From an uncultured Aquimarina sp. (lineage in GTDB: Bacteria; Bacteroidota; Bacteroidia; Flavobacteriales; Flavobacteriaceae): a stretch of 5,942 nt of DNA. Under the pieces are notes generated by a model. The model was not told the DNA's origin, searched no databases, and saw only the letters and a program-made list of their open reading frames with translations. Positions 1 through 5,861 of the stretch are shown piece by piece. The stretch lies in contig CALGNG010000372.1 in assembly GCA_937958735.1 (NCBI GenBank), forward strand, positions 1 through 5,942, read 5' to 3'. The stretch's first letter is position 1, and every line of letters begins with the position of its first letter. The translations under genes were made by a program, and so were the position numbers.

Positions 1-413
1 GCAAAGATAAAGGTTGGATTAGTAGCACTACCCGTAAATGCAATTACTTGATCGCCAGAAGCAGATAAGTTAAAGCCATTATTTCCTACGGTACTATTAT
101 TAGCATTTTCAAAATTGCCAGTTATACCAGTAAAATTAACAACAGTGCCTTTTGGTAACAAGGCAGTTGTTGTATAAGATATAGCACCCTCGTTAGGTCT
201 AAAACTACCATCGGATAGAATACCGCTATCGGTAAAAAATATTTGTGTACCGGTTTCTATATCTCTTAATGCAACAAAGCCAAAGCTTTTTGGGCTATCG
301 GCATGGATGCTAATAATGGCAATATCACCAGGGGTTAAAGTGGTTTGGGCTATTAAAGGATTAATGGCACCCCAAAATAAAAGGAGGATTAAGAATAAAT
401 AATTGGTTGTCAT
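1..413 (-). CDS. Secreted protein, N-terminal fragment (runs off left edge)
   Basis: The start codon is at 413 on the minus strand, and the frame stays open for 137 codons to the window edge, so only the N-terminus is visible. Residues 1-22 form a clear Sec signal peptide: a hydrophobic core rich in Leu/Phe/Ile ending in LIA, with cleavage likely before Gln23. The mature part begins TTLTPGDIAII and continues with GFVALRDIETGTQIFFTDSG, then FNLSASGDQVIAF. From family knowledge, this PGDIA...FVxLxDIxxGTxIxFTDxG...LSxSGDQ pattern is a recurrent N-terminal beta-rich module of large secreted Bacteroidota proteins, many of which carry a T9SS tail; no function is firmly assigned to it. The real C-terminal domains lie outside the window, so enzyme or adhesin roles cannot be judged. 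The first ATG that gives a proper signal peptide was chosen. No matching -7 element was found upstream. Confidence 0.85.
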   Translation of the reverse strand, partial: MTTNYLFLILLLFWGAINPLIAQTTLTPGDIAIISIHADSPKSFGFVALRDIETGTQIFFTDSGILSDGSFRPNEGAISYTTTALLPKGTVVNFTGITGNFENANNSTVGNNGFNLSASGDQVIAFTGSATNPTFIF

Positions 414-460
414 GAGTTTATTTTTGATGAGGTATAAATGTACAAGCAAGATGTTAAGCA

Positions 461-593
461 AGGTTATGGTTTGTGTTAGTAGTGTATTAAAACTAAGGGT
501 TCTTGTGTTTGTAGATTGATTAATAGATTACGTTAAGGTTAGTTAAACCTTGTTTAAAATAACCTAAAGATTACAGTAAGCTATAAATAGGTT
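461..593. repeat. Cluster of AGGTT/AACCT pentamers, possible operator region
   Basis: AGGTT occurs at 461-465, 536-540 and 589-593, and its complement AACCT at 546-550 and 561-565. Two of the direct copies sit in the longer repeat AAGGTTA (460-466 and 535-541). The copies also build two overlapping inverted repeats: AAGGTT/AACCTT with a 5-base loop (535-551), and AACCTA/TAGGTT with a 21-base loop (561-593). The cluster lies between divergent genes, where a regulator site would be expected, but regulator binding is inference only and chance in AT-rich DNA is not excluded. Confidence 0.3.
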
Positions 594-701
594 GGTGTTA
601 GTTTTTTTGATTTTAAATGCTTTGGGTTAAAAATTGCGTGCTGTTAAAAAAAAGCATAATTTGTTAGGTAAATAACAATTTTGCCTATATATCGATTTAA
701 G

Positions 702-730
702 GAGTTATTCCGTAATTGTTTGGGAATCTC
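702..730 (+). other. Bulged inverted repeat upstream of the lipoprotein gene
   Basis: The left arm is GAG (702-704) plus ATTCC (707-711), and the right arm is GGAATCTC (723-730). The eight pairs are complete, with a 2-base bulge (TT, 705-706) and an 11-base loop. It lies about 75 bases before the lipoprotein start and could be part of a 5' leader or a protein-binding site. No U-run follows, so it is not a terminator. Confidence 0.3.
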
Positions 731-805
731 ACTATACTTGTAAATACGGATAATCGTTTATTTAATCCAATAGTTAATAAAACACAAATTATTTAATTTA
801 AAATT

Positions 806-1270
806 ATGATTAAAAGATTAATAAGAGCTAAATATAAAATGTTAGCCCTTTGTATTACTGTAGGAGTATTATTTGTTTCTTGTTCTAGTGATAGTGGTAA
901 TGATAACGATACGGGTAATACTAATAATACAGATGGTGTTAGTAGTAGCTGTTCAACTAATATAAAGCTTCCTGAAATTGCATTAGGAGTTTATGTAAGT
1001 ACAGGTGGTGACGGTTCTACATCGGAAACGGCAACTATTATTGCATCTGATTCGGAGCTTTACACGATAAATTTTAATAATGACGTAACTCCTTTAACTA
1101 ATATTTCGCTTTGTGGAGTAGAACTAGAGGATCTAGATGGTACTATTTTTCTAAGGTTTAATTTTGAAGGTGAGGGAATTTCAATAAATATTATAAGTAC
1201 AGACAGCAAAAGTTCCTTAATTATTCTTAAGCTTAGTAATCCGATGGTTTCTTTTTCGGGAGAAAAGTAA
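806..1270 (+). CDS. Small lipoprotein of unknown function
   Basis: This encodes a 154-residue protein. The N-terminus is basic (Lys3, Arg4, Arg7, Lys9, Lys11), followed by a hydrophobic stretch at 12-25 and Cys26 in the context LFVSC, a loose lipobox of the sort accepted in Bacteroidota. The residues after the cysteine (SSDSGNDND) resemble the Ser/Asp-rich lipoprotein export signal that sends flavobacterial lipoproteins to the cell surface; surface display is therefore inferred. A Ser/Asn/Asp/Thr tether runs to about residue 48. The remaining ~105 residues alternate polar and hydrophobic positions as in a beta-rich domain, with Cys49 and Cys103 able to form a disulfide. I recognise no family and propose no activity. 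Met12 (at 839) is an alternative start, but it would lose the positive n-region, so 806 is preferred. The gene stands alone, 290 bases before clpB, with no clear terminator after it. Confidence 0.75.
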   Translation: MIKRLIRAKYKMLALCITVGVLFVSCSSDSGNDNDTGNTNNTDGVSSSCSTNIKLPEIALGVYVSTGGDGSTSETATIIASDSELYTINFNNDVTPLTNISLCGVELEDLDGTIFLRFNFEGEGISINIISTDSKSSLIILKLSNPMVSFSGEK

Positions 1271-1560
1271 AAGCGAATGCATAATAATTACTACAATTAA
1301 TACAGGGCTGATGTTGGTTTTAAATTTTATAGCCTTTAATCCATAGAATAATTATATCGGATAAGATAGAGAGGATATAGTAGTCTTATTGGTCAATTTT
1401 TTATAGTTTAATAGTTCTTTTTTAGTAAAAACTGCCTAAAAGTCAGTATGCGATAGCCTAAGTCATGTCATTTTGTCTTTTTTTAGTATTGGTATTGTAA
1501 TTGCTTTTTAGGAGAACAAGACCTCTAGATCGGTACAGATTTAGTTAAAAATTATAAAAA
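1271..1560. other. Spacer between lipoprotein gene and clpB
   Basis: No open frame of note is present in these 290 bases. There is no strong hairpin followed by T-residues that would end the lipoprotein transcript; T-runs near 1396 and 1420 lack good stems. No CIRCE element (the HrcA operator, TTAGCACTC with its inverted partner) is visible before clpB. The only promoter-like match is the -24/-12 pattern listed separately. TCATTTTG (1468-1475) matches the Bacteroidota -7 element at 7 of 8 positions but lacks a -33 partner. Confidence 0.6.
1489..1505 (+). promoter_or_regulatory. Possible sigma-54-type (-24/-12) promoter before clpB
   Basis: The stretch begins TTGG and ends TTGCT, with the GG (1491-1492) and GC (1503-1504) exactly 10 bases apart, the spacing that sigma-54 polymerase requires. 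The interior of the -24 box (TATT instead of CACG) is a poor match. Transcription would start near 1516 and give a leader of about 45 bases. In AT-rich DNA this could be chance. No enhancer-binding protein site was identified. Confidence 0.25.
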
Positions 1561-4143
1561 ATGAATTTGAATAATTATACTATAAAATCCCAAGAAGCTA
1601 TACAACAAGCGCAACAAATAGCGCAAGGTTTGGGACACCAACAAATAGAGTGCGAACATATATACAAAGCTATTACAGAGGTAGACGAAAATGTGTTGCC
1701 TTATTTGTTAAAAAAACTAAACGTAAATCAAGGGCTAGTGGCTCAGATTTTAGAAAGCACTTTGCAAAGTTTTCCCAAAGTAGAAGGAGGGCAATTGCAA
1801 TTAAGCAGAGTGGCTAACACTGTATTATTGGAAGCCAATACCATTGCTAAAAAAATGGAAGACGAGTATGTCTCGGTAGAGCATTTACTCCTAGCTATAT
1901 TTGACTCTAAAAGTAAAATAGCGCAAATTTTAAAAGACCAAGGCGTGGCTAAAAAAGCCTTGCAGTCTGCTATAGAGCAAGTGCGTAACGGAGAACGAGT
2001 AACCTCTCAAAGTGCAGAAGAAACCTACCAATCGTTAAACAAATATGCTAAAAATCTTAACGATTTAGCAGAGAAAGGAAAATTAGATCCAGTAATAGGT
2101 CGTGACGACGAGATTCGTAGAGTATTACAAATATTATCTCGTAGAACCAAAAACAATCCTATGTTGGTAGGAGAGCCAGGGACGGGGAAAACTGCTATTG
2201 CAGAGGGACTTGCTCATCGTATTGTTTCTGGAGATGTGCCAGAAAACCTAAAGGACAAACAATTGTTCTCTTTAGATATGGGAGCCTTAATAGCGGGAGC
2301 AAAATACAAAGGCGAATTTGAAGAGCGTTTAAAATCTGTAGTAAAAGAAGTTACTGCTGCTAGTGGAGATATTATTTTATTTATAGACGAAATACATACT
2401 CTTGTAGGAGCGGGTGGAGGACAAGGAGCTATGGATGCCGCTAATATTTTAAAGCCAGCTTTAGCAAGAGGGGAATTGCGTGCTATAGGTGCTACAACTT
2501 TGGACGAGTATCAAAAATACTTTGAAAAAGACAAAGCTTTGGAGCGTCGTTTTCAGAAAATAATAGTAGAAGAGCCCGATACAGAAAGTGCCATTTCTAT
2601 ACTTAGAGGTATTAAAGATAAATACGAGAGCCATCATAAGGTACGTATATTGGACGAAGCTATTATTGCAGCAGTAGAATTGTCTCAGCGTTACATATCT
2701 AATCGGTTTTTGCCAGATAAGGCTATAGATCTTATGGACGAAGCTGCAGCCAAGTTACGTATGGAGATTAACTCCAAGCCCTTAGAACTAGATGTCTTGG
2801 ATCGAAAAGTAATGCAGTTAGAAATAGAGATAGAAGCTATAAAAAGAGAGAACGATGTAGAAAAACTAAAAGGCTTAAATGCAGAATTAGCTAATATAAA
2901 AGAAGAGCGTAATGCTATTTATAGTAAATGGAGTAGCGAAAAGGAGGTGGTAGATAACATCCAAAAGCATAAACAAGAAATAGAAGAACTAAATTTAGAA
3001 GCAGATCGTGCAGAACGTAATGGAGATTATGGTAAGGTAGCAGAGCTGCGTTATGGTAAAATAAAAGAAAAACAAGAAGCTTTAGAGAAACTAGAAGTAG
3101 CTTCTGCAGAAAAAGGAGCTGCTTCCCTAATAAAAGAGGAGGTATCCTATGAAAATATTGCAGAAGTTGTAGCCAAGTGGACAGGAGTACCTGTGACCAA
3201 AATGTTACAGAGTGATAGGGAAAAGTTACTAAAGTTAGAGAATGAATTACACAAACAAGTAGTAGGGCAGCACAATGCAATAGAGGCGGTAAGCGATGCC
3301 ATACGTAGGAGCAGAGCAGGGCTCCAAAACCCAACAAAACCTATTGGATCGTTTTTGTTTTTAGGAACTACAGGAGTAGGAAAGACAGAGTTAGCCAAAG
3401 CATTAGCTAATTATTTGTTTAACGACGAGGCAGCCATGACGCGTATAGATATGAGTGAATATCAAGAACGCCACTCGGTAAGTAGGCTAGTGGGAGCGCC
3501 TCCAGGATATGTGGGATACGAAGAAGGTGGACAGCTTACCGAAGCGGTAAGAAGAAAACCTTACTCGGTAGTACTACTAGACGAAATAGAAAAAGCCCAT
3601 CCCGACACCTTTAATATTTTATTACAATTATTGGACGAAGGGCGCTTAACCGATAATAAAGGGCGTACTGCCGATTTTAGGAATACCATTATAATTATGA
3701 CCTCTAACATGGGGAGCCAAATTATTCAAGAAAAATTTGAAAGTATAAAAGATGTAGAGAGTGCTTCCGAGGTGGCTAAATTGGAAGTCTTAGGAGTTTT
3801 AAAACAACAATTACGTCCCGAGTTTTTAAACAGAATAGACGACATTGTAATGTTTAACCCTTTAACAAGGCAAGACATAATTCAAATTGTAGATATTCAA
3901 TTAAAAGGATTATCTAAAATGTTAGCGCAACAAAATATAACCATAGATGCTACACCAGAAGCAAAAGGTATATTGTCGGAAAAAGGTTACGATGTAGAAT
4001 TTGGAGCACGTCCAGTAAAAAGAACCATTCAAAAAATGGTTTTGAACGAATTATCTAAGAAAATTTTAGCTGGAGAAGTAAAAACAGAAAGTGTAATTTT
4101 AATAGATGCCTTTGATAATAAAATAATTTTTAGGAATAATTAA
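1561..4143 (+). CDS. clpB: ATP-dependent protein disaggregase ClpB
   Basis: This encodes an 860-residue Hsp100 chaperone, close to the usual length (E. coli ClpB has 857). The cytoplasmic hexamer threads aggregated proteins through its pore using ATP, working with DnaK, DnaJ and GrpE. Domains in order: N-domain with two Clp_N repeats (1-~145); first AAA+ module with Walker A GEPGTGKT (204-211), pore tyrosine Y249 in GAKYKGEF, Walker B D276/E277 and arginine fingers R329/R330; coiled-coil M-domain (~405-525), including the conserved ELRYGK segment (Y498); second AAA+ module with Walker A GTTGVGKT (602-609), pore loop GAPPGYVG (Y650), Walker B D674/E675, arginine finger R758 and sensor-2 GAR (R817). 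The long M-domain and the lack of an IGL/IGF ClpP-docking loop separate it from ClpA and ClpC. All key residues are intact. The start MNLNNYTIKSQEAIQQAQ is the family N-terminus; the bases before it are A/T-rich with no Shine-Dalgarno. It appears monocistronic. Confidence 0.99.
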   Translation: MNLNNYTIKSQEAIQQAQQIAQGLGHQQIECEHIYKAITEVDENVLPYLLKKLNVNQGLVAQILESTLQSFPKVEGGQLQLSRVANTVLLEANTIAKKMEDEYVSVEHLLLAIFDSKSKIAQILKDQGVAKKALQSAIEQVRNGERVTSQSAEETYQSLNKYAKNLNDLAEKGKLDPVIGRDDEIRRVLQILSRRTKNNPMLVGEPGTGKTAIAEGLAHRIVSGDVPENLKDKQLFSLDMGALIAGAKYKGEFEERLKSVVKEVTAASGDIILFIDEIHTLVGAGGGQGAMDAANILKPALARGELRAIGATTLDEYQKYFEKDKALERRFQKIIVEEPDTESAISILRGIKDKYESHHKVRILDEAIIAAVELSQRYISNRFLPDKAIDLMDEAAAKLRMEINSKPLELDVLDRKVMQLEIEIEAIKRENDVEKLKGLNAELANIKEERNAIYSKWSSEKEVVDNIQKHKQEIEELNLEADRAERNGDYGKVAELRYGKIKEKQEALEKLEVASAEKGAASLIKEEVSYENIAEVVAKWTGVPVTKMLQSDREKLLKLENELHKQVVGQHNAIEAVSDAIRRSRAGLQNPTKPIGSFLFLGTTGVGKTELAKALANYLFNDEAAMTRIDMSEYQERHSVSRLVGAPPGYVGYEEGGQLTEAVRRKPYSVVLLDEIEKAHPDTFNILLQLLDEGRLTDNKGRTADFRNTIIIMTSNMGSQIIQEKFESIKDVESASEVAKLEVLGVLKQQLRPEFLNRIDDIVMFNPLTRQDIIQIVDIQLKGLSKMLAQQNITIDATPEAKGILSEKGYDVEFGARPVKRTIQKMVLNELSKKILAGEVKTESVILIDAFDNKIIFRNN

Positions 4144-4200
4144 TTTTGGCACAAAGTTTGTTAAGTATGTTTTAGTTTAGTATAAGTTAGTTGATTGGTA

Positions 4201-4239
4201 AATAACGCTCGTAAGATTTTATGTCTTACGGGCGTTATT
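4201..4239. terminator. Strong stem-loop between convergent clpB and GH5 genes
   Basis: The arms 4201-4216 (AATAACGCTCGTAAGA) and 4224-4239 (TCTTACGGGCGTTATT) pair over 16 positions with a single G-U wobble and enclose a 7-base loop. It lies 57 bases after the clpB stop and 86 bases past the end of the oppositely oriented glucanase gene. The arms have A-rich outer 5' ends and T-rich outer 3' ends, so each strand's transcript would end its hairpin in UUAUU. That suits a bidirectional Rho-independent terminator, although the following T-tract is short in both directions. Confidence 0.8.
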
Positions 4240-4325
4240 GTTATAAATATCCCCTTTTATTCATGTGTCAGATTCCGCTTCACGAAAAAGAATTATTAGC
4301 CACTATGGATGTTTAGGTTGTTATA

Positions 4326-5570
4326 TTATAGTTTGCTAATTTTGGCAACTGTTTTTTGAGTTTTTCCTTCTAAAAGCAATAAATAATTTCCGGTGCTTAA
4401 CTGCGTTAAGTTTATTTCTAAAGTAGTGTTCTTGGTAATATTATCCAATAATAACAAGTTTCCATTCATATCATAAACGCTAAACTTAGTAATTTTTGCT
4501 TTTGTATTTACGGTTAACACATCAATAACAGGATTAGGATAAATAGAAATTTTTTCTCCTTCAATCTTTAAATCATTAATACTTAAAACAGTTTCGTTTT
4601 TGGCTAAAAGGAGGTTTTTAATATACCTACCATTTTCGTTAAGTTGATCGTTAATTAAGCCTTGTACGCCTTGTCCAGGAAGTACACTAGTTGCTGCTTC
4701 ATTTTTATCGCTAATAGACCAATTTACATAACTTATGTGGTTACTTTCCAAGTAGTTTATCCAGTCTTTAGTTTCTAAATCAAATAGACTACCTGTTCCG
4801 TCGGCTAAAGAAGTTCCGTATTCGGTAACAAAAAGAGCGACACCTTTATCCATAGCTCTAGTAGCTCTATCTCTAAGCCATTGGAAGTGTGTTCCTGCAT
4901 AAAAATGGAGGGTATAAGCCACGTTAGGATCGTTAATTTTATTATCGGCAACTTCCTCTACTTCTTGGGAGAAAGTTCGTGTTCCAACTACAATTAAATT
5001 ATCGGTGTCTTTAGATCTAATTCCTTGTATAACTTGTTCAGCATAGTTTTTTATCTCGGACCAAGGAGTGTTTATAGGCTCATTATAAATTTCGTAAATC
5101 ACATTATCATAACTCCCATATTTTTCTGCCATTTCGGTAAAAAAAGCTATGGCATCGGTAGTATAGTTTTCGGCATTATGGGTGTGCCAGTCTATAATTA
5201 CGTAGATACCCGCTTCTATAGCAGCTTCTACAACACGTTCTATTTTTTTAGTTTGTACCGCTCTATTGTCTATATAGCCTGTACCATTGTCCCAAGGTTC
5301 TTTTACACCCAATGCGGCTCTTACAATTTGGCTTTCCCAGTTGCTAGCTAAATGTTTTACGGTAGTAGCATTGTAATAATCGGCGACATCACCTGCATTA
5401 CTCCAAAAAAGACTATTCCCAGCAAGGCTAATTTTTTCTCCAGTTTCGCTAGTTACATGGCTTTCGTTTACTTGTAAGCGACCGTATTTTTCTACTATAG
5501 TTTGCCCAAAACTAAGGCTGTTAACTAGTAAAAAACTAAAAGTGGTAATTTTGAGTAAGTTAATTTTCAT
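4326..5570 (-). CDS. Secreted GH5 endo-beta-1,4-glucanase with T9SS sorting tail
   Basis: This encodes a 414-residue glycoside hydrolase likely to cut internal beta-1,4 bonds of cellulose or related beta-glucans by a retaining mechanism. Residues 1-22 are a signal peptide (cleavage before Gln23). The catalytic (beta/alpha)8 domain spans about 28-322 and resembles bacterial GH5 subfamily 2 cellulases such as Bacillus Cel5A: VRAALG (R84), YVIIDWHTH (H129), IYEIYNEP with acid/base E164, TLHFYAGTH (H222), FVTEYGTS with nucleophile E250, and the cleft segment VNWSISDK (W284). Residues ~340-414 (ISIYPNP...VYDMNGN...LSTGNYLLLL) are a type A T9SS sorting domain, so the enzyme is probably exported through T9SS and released or attached at the surface. 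No carbohydrate-binding module is present, and the linker between domains is short. There are no polysaccharide-utilisation genes (SusC/SusD) beside it here. The exact substrate (cellulose, lichenan, glucomannan) cannot be fixed from sequence alone. Confidence 0.96.
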   Translation of the reverse strand: MKINLLKITTFSFLLVNSLSFGQTIVEKYGRLQVNESHVTSETGEKISLAGNSLFWSNAGDVADYYNATTVKHLASNWESQIVRAALGVKEPWDNGTGYIDNRAVQTKKIERVVEAAIEAGIYVIIDWHTHNAENYTTDAIAFFTEMAEKYGSYDNVIYEIYNEPINTPWSEIKNYAEQVIQGIRSKDTDNLIVVGTRTFSQEVEEVADNKINDPNVAYTLHFYAGTHFQWLRDRATRAMDKGVALFVTEYGTSLADGTGSLFDLETKDWINYLESNHISYVNWSISDKNEAATSVLPGQGVQGLINDQLNENGRYIKNLLLAKNETVLSINDLKIEGEKISIYPNPVIDVLTVNTKAKITKFSVYDMNGNLLLLDNITKNTTLEINLTQLSTGNYLLLLEGKTQKTVAKISKL

Positions 5571-5628
5571 AATTTTTGTGTTATATATAGATGTTATAAT
5601 TAGGTTAACTATAAAAAAATATATATAG

Positions 5629-5645
5629 TATTCTATAGAAGAATA
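5629..5645. repeat. Small palindrome upstream of the GH5 gene
   Basis: TATTCT (5629-5634) pairs with AGAATA (5640-5645) across a 5-base loop, and TTCTATAGAA (5631-5640) is itself a perfect 10-base palindrome. It lies about 60 bases before the GH5 start, at a distance suited to promoter or operator DNA. The surroundings are extremely A/T-rich (runs of TATATA), so chance is likely enough to keep confidence low. Confidence 0.25.
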
Positions 5646-5741
5646 GTCTTACAACTAAAGTTGTTTTAATCTAATTTAAGGGTGTTACAGGTGTATTATA
5701 AGCAGTTTTAAGACCCCCAATTTAAATAAAGAGAATACAAT

Positions 5742-5749
5742 TATGTTTG
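5742..5749 (+). promoter_or_regulatory. Candidate -7 element (TATGTTTG) of an upstream smpB promoter
   Basis: TATGTTTG fits the Bacteroidota -7 consensus TAnnTTTG exactly. A TTTA at 5721-5724, 17 bases upstream, could serve as a weak -33 element (consensus TTTG/TTG). Transcription would begin near 5755 and give smpB a leader of about 107 bases containing the nested inverted repeat at 5775-5822. Confidence 0.4.
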
Positions 5750-5774
5750 AAAAAAGAAGTATAAGAAAGAAATC

Positions 5775-5822
5775 CATACCTGATATACTATACTCTATTT
5801 TATAAAGTATACTTTGGGTATG
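5775..5822. repeat. Nested inverted repeat upstream of smpB
   Basis: The outer arms are CATACC (5775-5780) and GGTATG (5817-5822); the inner arms are TATACT (5784-5789) and AGTATA (5806-5811). The right side also contains AAAGTATACTTT (5804-5815), a perfect 12-base palindrome. As RNA this would be a two-tier stem with a 3/5-base internal loop and a 16-base apical loop. As DNA the 12-base palindrome could be a dimer-binding operator. Which of these applies depends on where smpB transcription starts. Confidence 0.4.
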
Positions 5823-5851
5823 CTATTTTATAGCTAAAAAATAATTATTTT

Positions 5852-5859
5852 TACCTTTG
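5852..5859 (+). promoter_or_regulatory. Candidate -7 element (TACCTTTG) touching the smpB start
   Basis: TACCTTTG is an exact TAnnTTTG match ending two bases before the smpB ATG. A weak -33 candidate, TTTA at 5827-5830, lies 21 bases upstream. If used, transcription would begin at or next to the start codon, giving a leaderless or nearly leaderless mRNA. It competes with the upstream candidate at 5742-5749; both may be active, or this one may be chance. Confidence 0.4.
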
Positions 5860-5861
5860 CT

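Larger units (their letters stand above)
414..805. other. Divergent intergenic spacer, no gene
   Basis: This 392-base AT-rich spacer separates the minus-strand secreted protein gene from the plus-strand lipoprotein gene, so it should hold both promoters. No convincing TAnnTTTG element with a correctly spaced TTG was found for either gene; the nearest on the plus strand is TATACTTG at 733-740 (7 of 8 positions), without a properly spaced -33 element. The spacer does hold a cluster of AGGTT/AACCT pentamers between 461 and 593, a 6-bp stem at 535-551, a long-loop 6-bp repeat at 561-593, and a bulged hairpin at 702-730. A 22-codon open frame at 451-519 has no supporting signal and is not called. 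Confidence 0.7.

Noticed and set aside
451..519. 22-codon hydrophobic open frame in the left divergent spacer
   Set aside because: The length is within chance, there is no promoter or leader, and it overlaps the repeat cluster.
561..608. Terminator-like element: AACCTA/TAGGTT repeat followed by a seven-T run at 602-608
   Set aside because: The stem is only 6 bp with a 21-base loop, the T-run begins 8 bases after it, and no plus-strand gene lies upstream to be terminated.
716..740. TTG...TATACTTG as a lipoprotein promoter
   Set aside because: The -7 element has one mismatch and the TTG lies only 14 bases upstream, shorter than the usual 17-23 base spacing.
2915..3337. Open frame on the minus strand inside clpB (140 codons)
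   Set aside because: It lies wholly antisense to the conserved clpB coding sequence, the product is Leu/His/Tyr-rich with no recognisable domain, and there are no start signals.
3147..3398. Second minus-strand open frame inside clpB (83 codons)
   Set aside because: It is antisense to the second ATPase module of clpB and overlaps the other antisense frame; it is best explained as a by-product of clpB codon use.
4269..4294. Possible degenerate dispersed repeat around GATTCCGCTTCACG
   Set aside because: It faintly resembles GATTCC-type hairpin repeats seen in some flavobacteria, but the arms do not pair properly and no second copy exists in this window.
5025..5351. Plus-strand open frame inside the GH5 gene (108 codons)
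   Set aside because: It is antisense to the catalytic domain that contains E164; the product is Phe/Tyr/Ile-rich with no domain or leader.
5743..5805. 20-codon open frame (MFEKRSIRKK...) upstream of smpB
   Set aside because: Its ATG lies inside the candidate -7 element TATGTTTG, it is very short and composed of A/T-driven residues, and no independent promoter or start signal supports it. A leader-peptide role is conceivable but unsupported.
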